Below, one piece after another: positions 53,278 through 61,975 of a DNA stretch of 64,000 nt. The notes beneath the pieces are model-generated. The model was not told the origin of the DNA, made no database searches, and saw only the letters and a program-made list of their open reading frames with translations. The first letter of the stretch is position 1, and each line of letters starts with the position of its first letter. The position numbers were made by a program, and so were the translations under genes. Source of the stretch: Pseudobowmanella zhangzhouensis (GTDB taxonomy: Bacteria > Pseudomonadota > Gammaproteobacteria > Enterobacterales > Alteromonadaceae); contig NZ_JBHSYO010000003.1 of NCBI RefSeq assembly GCF_042662685.1, forward strand, positions 1 to 64,000, written 5' to 3'.

Positions 53278-54402
53278 GTGAAATATAAGAATATTTTATT
53301 AGTGTTTGGTACCAGGCCAGAAGCCATCAAAATGGCTCCGCTAGCCTTGGAACTGAAAAACCACTCACAATTGAACGTAAAAGTATGTGTTACAGGTCAA
53401 CATCGCCAGATGCTTGATCAGGTATTAGGACTTTTCGAGTTAACACCAGATTACGATCTTAATTTGATGCAACCAGGACAGGACTTGTACAGCATCACCA
53501 GCCGAGCATTGCTGGGATTGCGTGATGTATTTATCGATGCAAAGCCAGATTTAGTATTGGTGCACGGTGACACTACTACAACCTTTACCGCCTCTTTGGC
53601 CGCTTTTTACCAAAAAATACCTGTCGGCCATGTCGAAGCCGGATTGCGCACAGGCGATATCTATAGCCCTTGGCCAGAAGAAATAAACCGTAAACTCACA
53701 GGTTCCCTAACAAAACTGCATTTCGCACCAACGGAACGTTCCGCACAGAATCTTTTGCAGGAAAATGTCGACAATAACGATGTGCACATTACCGGAAATA
53801 CGGTTATCGATGCGCTGCTCCAGGTTGTCGATAAAATAAAACATGACACTTCGTTAAACACAGAAATGCAGCAAAAATTTGCGTTTCTGAATCCAGATAA
53901 GAAGCTGATTCTGGTTACAGGCCACCGCAGAGAGAGTTTTGGCGGTGGCTTTGAACGTATTTGTCATGCATTAAAAGCGTTAGCCGACCGAGGTGACGTG
54001 GAAATTTTGTACCCTGTCCATCTCAACCCAAATGTAAAAGAGCCGGTTGACCGTATCTTAAAAAATGTCAGCAACGTACATTTAATCGAACCGCAAGACT
54101 ATTTGCCTTTTGTGTATCTAATGAGCCGGGCATATTTAATCCTGACCGACTCGGGTGGCGTGCAAGAAGAAGCACCATCGCTGGGTAAGCCCGTGTTGGT
54201 GATGCGCGACACCACCGAACGTCCTGAAGCCGTGGAAGCGGGAACAGTTAAACTGGTTGGTACTGACGATAAGGTTATCGTCAGTACGGCCAATGAATTG
54301 CTCGACAACCCAGATGCATACGAAAAAATGGCCTTTGCTCACAACCCATATGGTGATGGTAAAGCCTGCGAACGTATCACCAACATTATTTTGAATTCAT
54401 AA
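53278..54402 (+). CDS. wecB: UDP-N-acetylglucosamine 2-epimerase (non-hydrolysing)
   Basis: 374 residues (E. coli 376). Interconverts UDP-GlcNAc and UDP-ManNAc. The frame is open from 53224, but the family opening VKYKNILLVFGTRPEAIKM and an AAGGA at 53266-53270 set the GTG start at 53278. GHVEAGLRTGDIYSPWPEE, TGHRRESFGGG and LTDSGGVQEEAPSLGKPVLV are diagnostic, with UDP and allosteric UDP-GlcNAc site residues. It lies 9 bp before wecC. Confidence 0.97.
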   Translation: MKYKNILLVFGTRPEAIKMAPLALELKNHSQLNVKVCVTGQHRQMLDQVLGLFELTPDYDLNLMQPGQDLYSITSRALLGLRDVFIDAKPDLVLVHGDTTTTFTASLAAFYQKIPVGHVEAGLRTGDIYSPWPEEINRKLTGSLTKLHFAPTERSAQNLLQENVDNNDVHITGNTVIDALLQVVDKIKHDTSLNTEMQQKFAFLNPDKKLILVTGHRRESFGGGFERICHALKALADRGDVEILYPVHLNPNVKEPVDRILKNVSNVHLIEPQDYLPFVYLMSRAYLILTDSGGVQEEAPSLGKPVLVMRDTTERPEAVEAGTVKLVGTDDKVIVSTANELLDNPDAYEKMAFAHNPYGDGKACERITNIILNS

Positions 54403-54411
54403 GGAACAGCC

Positions 54412-55659
54412 ATGTCTTTTGAAAAGGTTTCCGTAGTCGGACTAGGCTACATAGGTCTTCCTACTGCCGCCGTTATCGCGTCTCGCGGTATCGAAGTAAT
54501 TGGAATCGACGTAAGCGAAAAAGCAGTCAATACCATTAATCAGGGTAAAGTGCACATTGTTGAGCCTGATTTAGATATGGTCGTTCAGGCCGCGGTAAAT
54601 GTGGGAAAACTGCGCGCTACGCTCACCCCTGAACCAGCGCAAGCGTTTATGATTGCCGTACCTACTCCATTTAAAGATGGCCATAAACCCGATCTTTCCT
54701 ACATTCAAAGTGCAGCTAAAGCAATTGCACCGGTGCTGGAAAAAGGCAACCTGGTAATTCTGGAGTCGACCTCCCCGGTCGGTGCAACAGAGCAACTCGC
54801 CGAATGGCTGGCTGAGTACAGAGCAGACTTAACCTTTCCACAACAGGTAGGCGAAGACGCCGATATTCAGGTAGCACACTGCCCAGAACGGGTTTTACCA
54901 GGCCGGGTACTGGAAGAGCTAGTTTCAAACGATCGAATTATTGGCGGTATGACAAAACGCTGCAGCGAACGTGCGACTGCGCTTTATAAAACCTTTGTGC
55001 GTGGCGAATGCATCACCACCAACAGCCGTACGGCAGAAATGGCAAAACTGACCGAGAACTCATTCCGTGACGTAAACATCGCGTTTGCTAATGAATTGTC
55101 GGTTATCAGCGATGAGCTAAAAATCAACGTGTGGGAACTTATCGCACTGGCTAACCGTCACCCCCGGGTGAATATCCTGAGCCCTGGCCCTGGTGTAGGC
55201 GGCCACTGTATCGCGGTTGACCCGTGGTTCATTGTGGACTCGGCACCAGAGTCGGCAAGGATGATTCGCACCGCGCGTGAAATTAATGACGGCAAACCAG
55301 ATTATGTTATTCAGCAGGTGAGTAAAGCCGCGGATGAATTTAAACGGCCGGTTATTGCATGTTTGGGCCTGGCATTTAAAGCTGACATTGATGATTTACG
55401 CGAGAGCCCCGCATTGGACATTACCGCTAAGTTGGCCGATATGAATATCGGTGAAATATTAGCGGTTGAACCCAATATTCATGAGCTACCGCCAAAGTTG
55501 TTGGACAAAGCCATCTCACTGGTCAGCCTGAAAGATGCTTTAGATAAAGCCAATGTGCTAGTTGTGTTGGTTGATCATAAGCAATTCAAAGCAATGACCA
55601 GCGCAGACATCAACAGCAAAGTCGTTGTCGATACTCGCGGGCTGTTCAGCAATAAATAG
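54412..55659 (+). CDS. wecC: UDP-N-acetyl-D-mannosamine dehydrogenase
   Basis: 415 residues. Oxidises UDP-ManNAc to UDP-ManNAcA with two NAD+. N-terminal Rossmann GLGYIGLPTAAVIA; central ENSFRDVNIAFANELS; catalytic cysteine in GVGGHCIAVDPWF; C-terminal GLAFKADIDDLRESPA. Paired with wecB it makes the ManNAcA donor, although no wecG-like transferase is in the window. It is distinct from the Ugd at 56616-57959, which lacks the GHCIAVDP form. Confidence 0.96.
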   Translation: MSFEKVSVVGLGYIGLPTAAVIASRGIEVIGIDVSEKAVNTINQGKVHIVEPDLDMVVQAAVNVGKLRATLTPEPAQAFMIAVPTPFKDGHKPDLSYIQSAAKAIAPVLEKGNLVILESTSPVGATEQLAEWLAEYRADLTFPQQVGEDADIQVAHCPERVLPGRVLEELVSNDRIIGGMTKRCSERATALYKTFVRGECITTNSRTAEMAKLTENSFRDVNIAFANELSVISDELKINVWELIALANRHPRVNILSPGPGVGGHCIAVDPWFIVDSAPESARMIRTAREINDGKPDYVIQQVSKAADEFKRPVIACLGLAFKADIDDLRESPALDITAKLADMNIGEILAVEPNIHELPPKLLDKAISLVSLKDALDKANVLVVLVDHKQFKAMTSADINSKVVVDTRGLFSNK

Positions 55660-55676
55660 TCATTAGATATCTAATG

Positions 55677-55704
55677 AAAAAGGCAGGTTAATCCTGCCTT
55701 TTTT
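55677..55704. terminator. Bidirectional terminator between wecC and galU
   Basis: An 11-bp stem AAAAAGGCAGG / CCTGCCTTTTT with a TTAAT loop. It is preceded directly by a perfect 16-bp palindrome CATTAGATATCTAATG at 55661-55676, whose role is unknown. Confidence 0.93.
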
Positions 55705-55712
55705 GTTAGTTA

Positions 55713-56603
55713 TTAATTAAGACTTGATAAATACTTTTTGAATGCGTCACCAATCTGGGGATGCCGTATTGCATACTCCACGCTCGCCTTCATGTAGCCT
55801 AACTTTGAGCCACAATCATGGCTTTTGCCTTTCATGTAGTACGCGTCGACCTGCTCGAGCTTCATTACTGAAGCAATTGCATCGGTGAGCTGAATTTCAT
55901 CACCGGCACCAGGTGGCGTAAACTCCAATTGCTCCCAGATTTCTTTAGATAGAACATAGCGCCCAACAACAGCCAAATCTGATGGCGCGTCATCAACCGC
56001 CGGCTTTTCAACCATTTGATGAATTTTGGCTGATTGCCCAGGTTCAATACTTACGCCATCGAGGTCTACCACACCGTAATTACAAACGTCTTCATGGGGC
56101 ACTTCTTCCACCATGATTTGGCTTACGCGATTTGTGTTAAAGCGCGCTACCATTTCGGCCAGGTTATCTTTTTTAGGATTGCTGGCTACATCATCAATAA
56201 TCACATCTGGCAAGACAACTGCAAATGGCGCATCACCCACAATGGGTCGAGCGCACAGAATTGCATGTCCTAAACCTTTCGCCACACCTTGCCGAACATG
56301 CAGAATCGTCACGTCTTTTGGCACGATAGATTGTACTTCGTCCAATAATTGTCGCTTTACGCGTTTTTCAAGTGTCGCCTCTAGCTCAAAACTGGTATCG
56401 AAGTGGTTCTCGATACTGTTTTTACTGGCATGGGTCACTAGAATAATTTCCTTAATACCGGCATCAACGCACTCTTTCACCACGTACTGGATGAGAGGTT
56501 TGTCCACAATGGGCAGCATTTCTTTTGGAATAGCTTTTGTCGCGGGCAACATACGCGTGCCTAGTCCTGCAACCGGAATAACCGCTTTCTTTACTTGAGA
56601 CAT
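55713..56603 (-). CDS. galU: UTP-glucose-1-phosphate uridylyltransferase
   Basis: 296 residues. Makes UDP-glucose, substrate of the Ugd encoded 12 bp upstream. The nucleotide-binding loop is VIPVAGLGTRMLPATKAIPKEMLP, and KPLIQYVV, VLPDVIIDD and GDEIQLTDAI are family motifs. Last gene of the minus-strand polysaccharide cluster. Confidence 0.98.
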   Translation of the reverse strand: MSQVKKAVIPVAGLGTRMLPATKAIPKEMLPIVDKPLIQYVVKECVDAGIKEIILVTHASKNSIENHFDTSFELEATLEKRVKRQLLDEVQSIVPKDVTILHVRQGVAKGLGHAILCARPIVGDAPFAVVLPDVIIDDVASNPKKDNLAEMVARFNTNRVSQIMVEEVPHEDVCNYGVVDLDGVSIEPGQSAKIHQMVEKPAVDDAPSDLAVVGRYVLSKEIWEQLEFTPPGAGDEIQLTDAIASVMKLEQVDAYYMKGKSHDCGSKLGYMKASVEYAIRHPQIGDAFKKYLSSLN

Positions 56604-56615
56604 GATTAGCTCCCT

Positions 56616-57959
56616 TTAATTAAATGCCTTCACCGACAATCCACGGCCAATCGCATAATAAGCGAATCCGCGTTCGGCCATTTCCTCCGGCTCAAATAAG
56701 TTACGCCCATCAAAGATGACAGCTGAAGATAATTTGTTTTTAAGTAGATCGAAGTCTGGCACCCGGAAAGTTTTCCATTCAGTGCAAATCACCAACATGT
56801 CGGCATCATTCAACGCAGCTTCTTTGGTACCACACAGTATTAAATCATCGCGGCTACCATAAATACGCTGGGTTTCTTCCATTGCTTCAGGGTCAAATGC
56901 CTGAACTTTTGCTCCGGCCGCCCACAATTGCTCCATCAGCACGCGGCTGGATGCTTCACGCATATCGTCGGTGTTAGGTTTAAAACTCAATCCCCATAAC
57001 GCCACGGTCTTACCGGCCAATTCACCATTAAAGTGTGCGTTGATGTAGCTAAATAGCTTTTCTTTTTGACGATAGTTAACAGCTTCAACTGCCTCGAGGA
57101 TACTAGCGTTGTAACCCACTTGGTTGGCACTGCGAACCAATGCCTGTACATCTTTAGGGAAACACGAGCCACCGTACCCGCAGCCAGGGTAGATAAAGTG
57201 ATAGCCAATACGCGGATCGCTACCGATACCTTTGCGCACGTTTTCAATATCAGCACCAAAACGTTCGGCCAGGTTAGCCATTTCATTCATAAAACTGATT
57301 TTGGTGGCGAGCATACAGTTCGCTGCGTATTTGGTTAATTCAGCCGAACGAATGTCCATCACAATCACACGGTCATGATTGCGGTTAAACGGAGCGTAAA
57401 GCTTGCGTAAGCGTTTTTCTGCCAGTTCTGAATCAGTGCCGATAATGATGCGATCGGGACGCATACAATCGTTAACGGCCGCCCCTTCTTTGAGAAATTC
57501 GGGATTTGATACTACATGGTAATCTAACGATTTTCCTGCTCCGTCGAGTGTTTGTTGCACGCGCGCTTTAACTTTATCCGCGGTGCCCACCGGTACGGTA
57601 GATTTAGTCACAATTACCGCCTCACGAGTCATATGAGTCGCGATTGTCTCGGCCACTGCCAATACGTATTTCAGATCCGCAGAGCCATCTTCATCGGGTG
57701 GCGTACCCACTGCGATGAATAACACATTGGCATGCTCTACCGCTGATTTGGCGTCGGTTGTAAAATTTAAGCGACCGGCTTCAAAATTCGATTTAACAAT
57801 CGGTTCCAACCCTGGCTCATAAATTGGAATGACACCATTTTTCAGGCCTTCGACCTTTTTAGCATCAACGTCCACACAAATAACATTGTGACCAACTTCG
57901 GACAGTACCGCCCCCTGTACTAATCCCACGTATCCCGTACCGAAAACAGTGATATTCAA
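56616..57959 (-). CDS. ugd: UDP-glucose 6-dehydrogenase
   Basis: 447 residues. Oxidises UDP-glucose to UDP-glucuronate. ITVFGTGYVGLVQGAVLSE is the NAD-binding start; the catalytic cysteine is in GYGGSCFPKD (about residue 260); and WGLSFKPNTDDMREASS is the C-terminal NAD/UDP region. It lies between galU and the UDP-glucuronate 4-epimerase, giving three consecutive steps UTP+Glc1P to UDP-GalA. The 109-bp gap upstream may hold a separate promoter. Confidence 0.98.
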   Translation of the reverse strand: MNITVFGTGYVGLVQGAVLSEVGHNVICVDVDAKKVEGLKNGVIPIYEPGLEPIVKSNFEAGRLNFTTDAKSAVEHANVLFIAVGTPPDEDGSADLKYVLAVAETIATHMTREAVIVTKSTVPVGTADKVKARVQQTLDGAGKSLDYHVVSNPEFLKEGAAVNDCMRPDRIIIGTDSELAEKRLRKLYAPFNRNHDRVIVMDIRSAELTKYAANCMLATKISFMNEMANLAERFGADIENVRKGIGSDPRIGYHFIYPGCGYGGSCFPKDVQALVRSANQVGYNASILEAVEAVNYRQKEKLFSYINAHFNGELAGKTVALWGLSFKPNTDDMREASSRVLMEQLWAAGAKVQAFDPEAMEETQRIYGSRDDLILCGTKEAALNDADMLVICTEWKTFRVPDFDLLKNKLSSAVIFDGRNLFEPEEMAERGFAYYAIGRGLSVKAFN

Positions 57960-58068
57960 AATAGACCTTTATAACTATTAAATTTCGTGTATTTGCGAAC
58001 AATATCACGTCAAAGTGAAGATTTACTTAAACATCTGAAAAGAAGCGCCTTTAAGTGACTATCCTTGG

Positions 58069-59070
58069 TTAGTTTTTATAATACCCCCGATACCAATCGA
58101 CAAAGCGCTGAACGCCCTCTTCTATAGAGGTAGCAGGCCGGAATCCCACGGCTTGTTGTAAATCGTCAATATCAGCGTAGGTAGCCGGCACATCACCATC
58201 CTGCATGGGATAGTATTCTTTGATGGCTTCAATGCCCGTCGCTTTTTCAATCGCCTGAATAAAATCCATTAACGCCACTGGCTGATTGTTACCGATATTA
58301 AATATCTTATAAGGCGCTGAACTGGTTGATGCATCTGAACCGTTCCAGCCCGGATTTGGTTGTGGGATCACATCCTGAATGCGCACAATCCCCTCAACAA
58401 TATCGTCGATATACGTGAAATCCCGCTGCATTTTGCCGTGGTTAAATACCTTAATCGGCTTACCATCCAAAATAGCTTTGGTGAACAAAAACATCGCCAT
58501 ATCCGGCCGGCCCCACGGGCCATAAACGGTAAAAAAGCGTAAACCGGTTGTAGGGATACCGTACAAATGGCTATAAGAATGGGCCAACAGTTCGTTGGAT
58601 TTTTTGGTCGCCGCATATAAGGACACCGGGTGATCTACTCTGTCCCCGGTTGCAAACGGCATCTTACTGTTCATGCCGTATACCGAGCTGGACGAGGCAT
58701 AAACTAAATGCTCAACCTTGTTGTGGCGACATCCTTCCAGAATCGTCATCGTGCCTGTGAGGTTACTATCCACATAGGCCATGGGGTTTTCCAGCGAGTA
58801 ACGTACCCCCGCCTGCGCGCCTAGGTGAATAACACGATTAAACTGCTGCGAAGCAAATAACGCAGCTATGCCTTCGCGGTCAGCCAAATCCATTTCAACG
58901 AACTCAAACCCCGGCGTACCAGCAAGTTGTGCAACTCGGTCACGTTTGAGTTGCACATCGTAGTAATCGTTGAGGTTATCTAAGCCAATAACGGAATGAC
59001 CTTGTTCCAGAAGGCGTTTAGTTACAAAAAAGCCGATAAAGCCGGCTGCACCGGTTACTAAAAATTTCAT
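58069..59070 (-). CDS. UDP-glucuronate 4-epimerase
   Basis: 333 residues of the extended short-chain dehydrogenase family. NAD-binding GAAGFIGFFV, catalytic YAATKK (Tyr/Lys) with SSSSVYG, and the uronate-epimerase pattern TVYGPWGRPDMAMFLFTKAI, where an Arg after YGPWG contacts the carboxylate. It would convert UDP-GlcA to UDP-GalA. Its start overlaps the glycosyltransferase stop by 4 bp. Names such as lspL or cap1J are used for relatives; I leave the symbol blank. Confidence 0.93.
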   Translation of the reverse strand: MKFLVTGAAGFIGFFVTKRLLEQGHSVIGLDNLNDYYDVQLKRDRVAQLAGTPGFEFVEMDLADREGIAALFASQQFNRVIHLGAQAGVRYSLENPMAYVDSNLTGTMTILEGCRHNKVEHLVYASSSSVYGMNSKMPFATGDRVDHPVSLYAATKKSNELLAHSYSHLYGIPTTGLRFFTVYGPWGRPDMAMFLFTKAILDGKPIKVFNHGKMQRDFTYIDDIVEGIVRIQDVIPQPNPGWNGSDASTSSAPYKIFNIGNNQPVALMDFIQAIEKATGIEAIKEYYPMQDGDVPATYADIDDLQQAVGFRPATSIEEGVQRFVDWYRGYYKN

Positions 59071-60302
59071 GACGCCCTTTTTTTAATGCTTTGCTCAAAT
59101 TCTTCAAGCATTTTAGTCGCTAAAACCTTTCGGTCATATAACGAGGCATGCCGATATGCATTTGCGGCAAAGGTGTTATTCATATCACTTTCGTTTACTA
59201 ACAATCTCAGTGCATCAGCCAATTTTTTGGGACATTCAGGCTCAATGATGAGTCCCGAATCCGTCCATTCAATGATGTCAGTAGCCTCGCCTTTTGGTGC
59301 GCAGATTATCATGGGTAGTCCCATACCCATGCTTTCGAATATCTTTGATGGAATGACCGTCTTAAATAATTCGGTGTCCTTCAAACTTATCAATGAGACA
59401 TCACAAAGACTCCAAAGACGAGGCATCATTTCTTTTGGTTGGCGAGGAATTGACACGACATTGGTCAAGTCTCTACCGGTGATACCCTCATTCAATTGCT
59501 CTTTTGCTGCCCCACCACCCGCGAACAAAAAACGTATTTTATCGTTCTCTTTTAGTAATGCCGCAGCATCCAACACCTTATCCAGTGCATGCGCCATACC
59601 GTGGGTACCAACATAGCCAAGAACAAACTTATCAGTTAGCCCATATCGTTCGGCTAACTCTTCGTCTTTGCACTTAACTGGCTTGTAGGTTGAAAGATCC
59701 ACACCGTTTAGCACTACACCGATTTTGTCCCCATCAATCCCACGGTCTAATAATTCACGTTTAAACGAATGCGTCACAGACACAATCCGATCTGCGCGGC
59801 GATATAGAAACATTTCAACTTTTTCTAAAAACCGAATCGCTGCAGACTTTTCCATTGCACCAACCGCAGTTATTGAAGCCGGCCAAATATCCCGCAACTC
59901 AAAAACAAATGGCTTTCTTCTAACTGCACTTAATGCCCAGGCACCACAAGCGGTAAAAAATTGAGGAGAGGTGCCAACAATAACGTCTGGCTTTTTTACA
60001 AACAGTCCGGCAAAAAAACCGGTGGCCATAAAAGACAAAAAGTCTAAAGTGCGCTTAACGAAGCCCTCATTCGCTGTAATGAAGGTTTTTACCCGACGAA
60101 CTTCTATTCCGTCGATAATTTCCTTCTGAAACCATTTATTTTTGTAACCTGCAAATACCTTACCTTCAGGAAAATTAGGGACTCCAGTGATAATAGTAAC
60201 CTTGTGACCCAGCTTGACCCACTCACGTGCATGTTCATAGGTGCGTGTTGCCGGTGCATTGCCCTCAGGAGGGAAATTATCCGTTAGAAAGAGAATATGC
60301 AT
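59067..60302 (-). CDS. Glycosyltransferase family 4, WbuB-like
   Basis: 411 residues, GT-B fold. N-terminal FLTDNFPPEGNAPATRTYEHA and VTIITGVPNFPEGKVF are shared with WbuB/ExpE-type GT4 enzymes. FELRDIWPASITAVG comes next, and the C-terminal donor site contains LGYVGTHGMAHALDKVLDAA and the E-x7-E region KIFESMGMGLPMI. It adds a sugar, possibly a hexosamine or its derivative, to a lipid-linked glycan at the inner membrane. It lies 6 bp after the heparinase-like gene. Confidence 0.92.
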   Translation of the reverse strand: MHILFLTDNFPPEGNAPATRTYEHAREWVKLGHKVTIITGVPNFPEGKVFAGYKNKWFQKEIIDGIEVRRVKTFITANEGFVKRTLDFLSFMATGFFAGLFVKKPDVIVGTSPQFFTACGAWALSAVRRKPFVFELRDIWPASITAVGAMEKSAAIRFLEKVEMFLYRRADRIVSVTHSFKRELLDRGIDGDKIGVVLNGVDLSTYKPVKCKDEELAERYGLTDKFVLGYVGTHGMAHALDKVLDAAALLKENDKIRFLFAGGGAAKEQLNEGITGRDLTNVVSIPRQPKEMMPRLWSLCDVSLISLKDTELFKTVIPSKIFESMGMGLPMIICAPKGEATDIIEWTDSGLIIEPECPKKLADALRLLVNESDMNNTFAANAYRHASLYDRKVLATKMLEEFEQSIKKRAS

Positions 60303-60308
60303 ACAGAT

Positions 60309-61943
60309 TTACTTCCAGGTTATCTGCGTTACAACAGAAGGCTTATCGAAAATATAAACTATTTTTTTGGTTGGAACAGAGATACCAAACTCAGGGTGCC
60401 AGCTTGTCTCCGCCACTCGGAAGTGGGCACCTTCCGTTGCAAGCTTCAACTCTGTACCACCAATATTCAAGGTCACTTCGCTAGTATCAACATGCGAGAT
60501 ATCGACGTCAGGATGCAGATGCAAATAACCTTCTGCCTCGTCATAGGAACCAATCAATTCATCTGCAATCACCAGTTTATTGGACGACACCTGCCATTCT
60601 CTCTTGTGAAGGCAATTAATACCTTGCTGTTTGAATCCAGTGTGTGACGCAGAAAATTGATGTTTGTTAATATCAACAGTTCGTTGAATCGTATTACCCC
60701 GGCGTGCAACCCTGAATCCACTCCAGACTTCGCACGAATCAATTCCGTCAATTGCAACGGTATTATGAGCTGATGTTTGACGCTGACGCAGGCGCTCTGA
60801 ACTTAAACCATATTCTGAGATACCAGAGTTAACGAAAACGCGTTTACCTTCGACAGCGAGTTCGAAAGAAAAGGTATCAGCATGAGCATGACCAGGAATA
60901 TAAGTCGGTCCTATTTGAGATAAATCCGCGATTAACGATACGTCACTTGATTTGACTACAACATGTCCCGCCTTCGGGTAATCGATGGTCGTCAAATCTG
61001 CATAACTAACTGTAGGTTGAGAAAAACCCAAACTTTTAGCGTATTCGAATATCTCGGCGTTATCCGGTGCGATCCCCAAGGCACTATCGTTAAAAAAGCT
61101 AATCTTGCCGTCTATGTGGCTCATGTCCGCCAAATACTGCAGCATCGCAGGAATTTTGTCTTCCAGACGCTTAAGTAATATTTTCGGAAACTTAGCAGGG
61201 AATGTTCTGCCCAAATTGACCATATCAAGCAAATCGACCAGCATAATTGCATGATACATAGGTGTAAGTTCAAAGTTTGCACCATCTTCAAGGACCTGTT
61301 CATCCAGCTCTTGCCCGATGATTTCCGCTCCTTTTTCCAACCACCTATTTGCCTCCTGCCCTTCAATAAAACATCCTGCGAAAAGCAAGGCTTTGCCATT
61401 AACAAACAAATGGTTGCCAAGTAAATGGTACTCCAGCTCCTGCGACAAATAGTCCGCTTGTGTTGCCAGCGAATTAAGCCAGGCTTGCTTTGGGTCAAAA
61501 CCATCCAAAAATGCTTTAACCCAATTAACTACCCGCAACGAAATTGGATACGGCTCCCAGCCATTGCCTTTGGGTGCCGGGTTATGCTTAATCCAGTTAT
61601 CCAGCCAAACACTTTGCGCCGCACGACGTTCGCTTGCATTTTTCGCAATCAAATCATCAAAATAATGCAGGTTATACAACCATAATTTTTCTTGCGCAGG
61701 CTCATTCCAGTCATCCTGCGAAAGCACACTTCCCGGCTTGTTCAAAAAACAACAATCAGTCTCAGACAGGAACTTTTGCTTACCCAAAGGTTGCGCAATC
61801 CATGTGGTAACTGATGGTGCTAACGTGGCGATATCATCAAAAAAATTAACCTTGGGATGTGAAAGCTTTTTCAAGAGCCGATAGCCGAACTGTTTGAGTT
61901 TGAGATACTTCAGTGTGTGGAAATAGAGTGAAACTTTTTTCAT
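60309..61943 (-). CDS. Heparinase II/III family protein
   Basis: 544 residues. An N-terminal alpha/alpha-toroid (about 60-330: WLYNLHYFDDL, WEPYPISLRVVNWVKAF, LGNHLFVNGKALLFAG, DGANFELTPMYHAIMLVDLLD) is followed by a C-terminal heparinase II/III beta-sandwich (about 335-540) with the signature PGHAHADTFSFEL and SAHNTVAIDG. There is no signal peptide, unlike secreted lyases, so it appears cytoplasmic. In exopolysaccharide clusters such proteins accompany uronate polymers. The role could be lyase, epimerase-like or structural. Its ATG follows directly on a terminator hairpin. Confidence 0.9.
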   Translation of the reverse strand: MKKVSLYFHTLKYLKLKQFGYRLLKKLSHPKVNFFDDIATLAPSVTTWIAQPLGKQKFLSETDCCFLNKPGSVLSQDDWNEPAQEKLWLYNLHYFDDLIAKNASERRAAQSVWLDNWIKHNPAPKGNGWEPYPISLRVVNWVKAFLDGFDPKQAWLNSLATQADYLSQELEYHLLGNHLFVNGKALLFAGCFIEGQEANRWLEKGAEIIGQELDEQVLEDGANFELTPMYHAIMLVDLLDMVNLGRTFPAKFPKILLKRLEDKIPAMLQYLADMSHIDGKISFFNDSALGIAPDNAEIFEYAKSLGFSQPTVSYADLTTIDYPKAGHVVVKSSDVSLIADLSQIGPTYIPGHAHADTFSFELAVEGKRVFVNSGISEYGLSSERLRQRQTSAHNTVAIDGIDSCEVWSGFRVARRGNTIQRTVDINKHQFSASHTGFKQQGINCLHKREWQVSSNKLVIADELIGSYDEAEGYLHLHPDVDISHVDTSEVTLNIGGTELKLATEGAHFRVAETSWHPEFGISVPTKKIVYIFDKPSVVTQITWK

Positions 61944-61971
61944 GAAAAATAAGGCGCCTTTGAGGCGCCTT
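61944..61971 (-). terminator. Intercistronic terminator abutting the heparinase-like gene start
   Basis: A 9-bp stem AAGGCGCCT (61951-61959) / AGGCGCCTT (61963-61971) with a 3-base loop. It is followed on the minus strand by ATTTTTC and then at once by the ATG at 61943. It separates the bi-domain oxidoreductase from the heparinase-like gene and leaves no room for a separate ribosome site. Confidence 0.8.
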
Positions 61972-61975
61972 GTCC

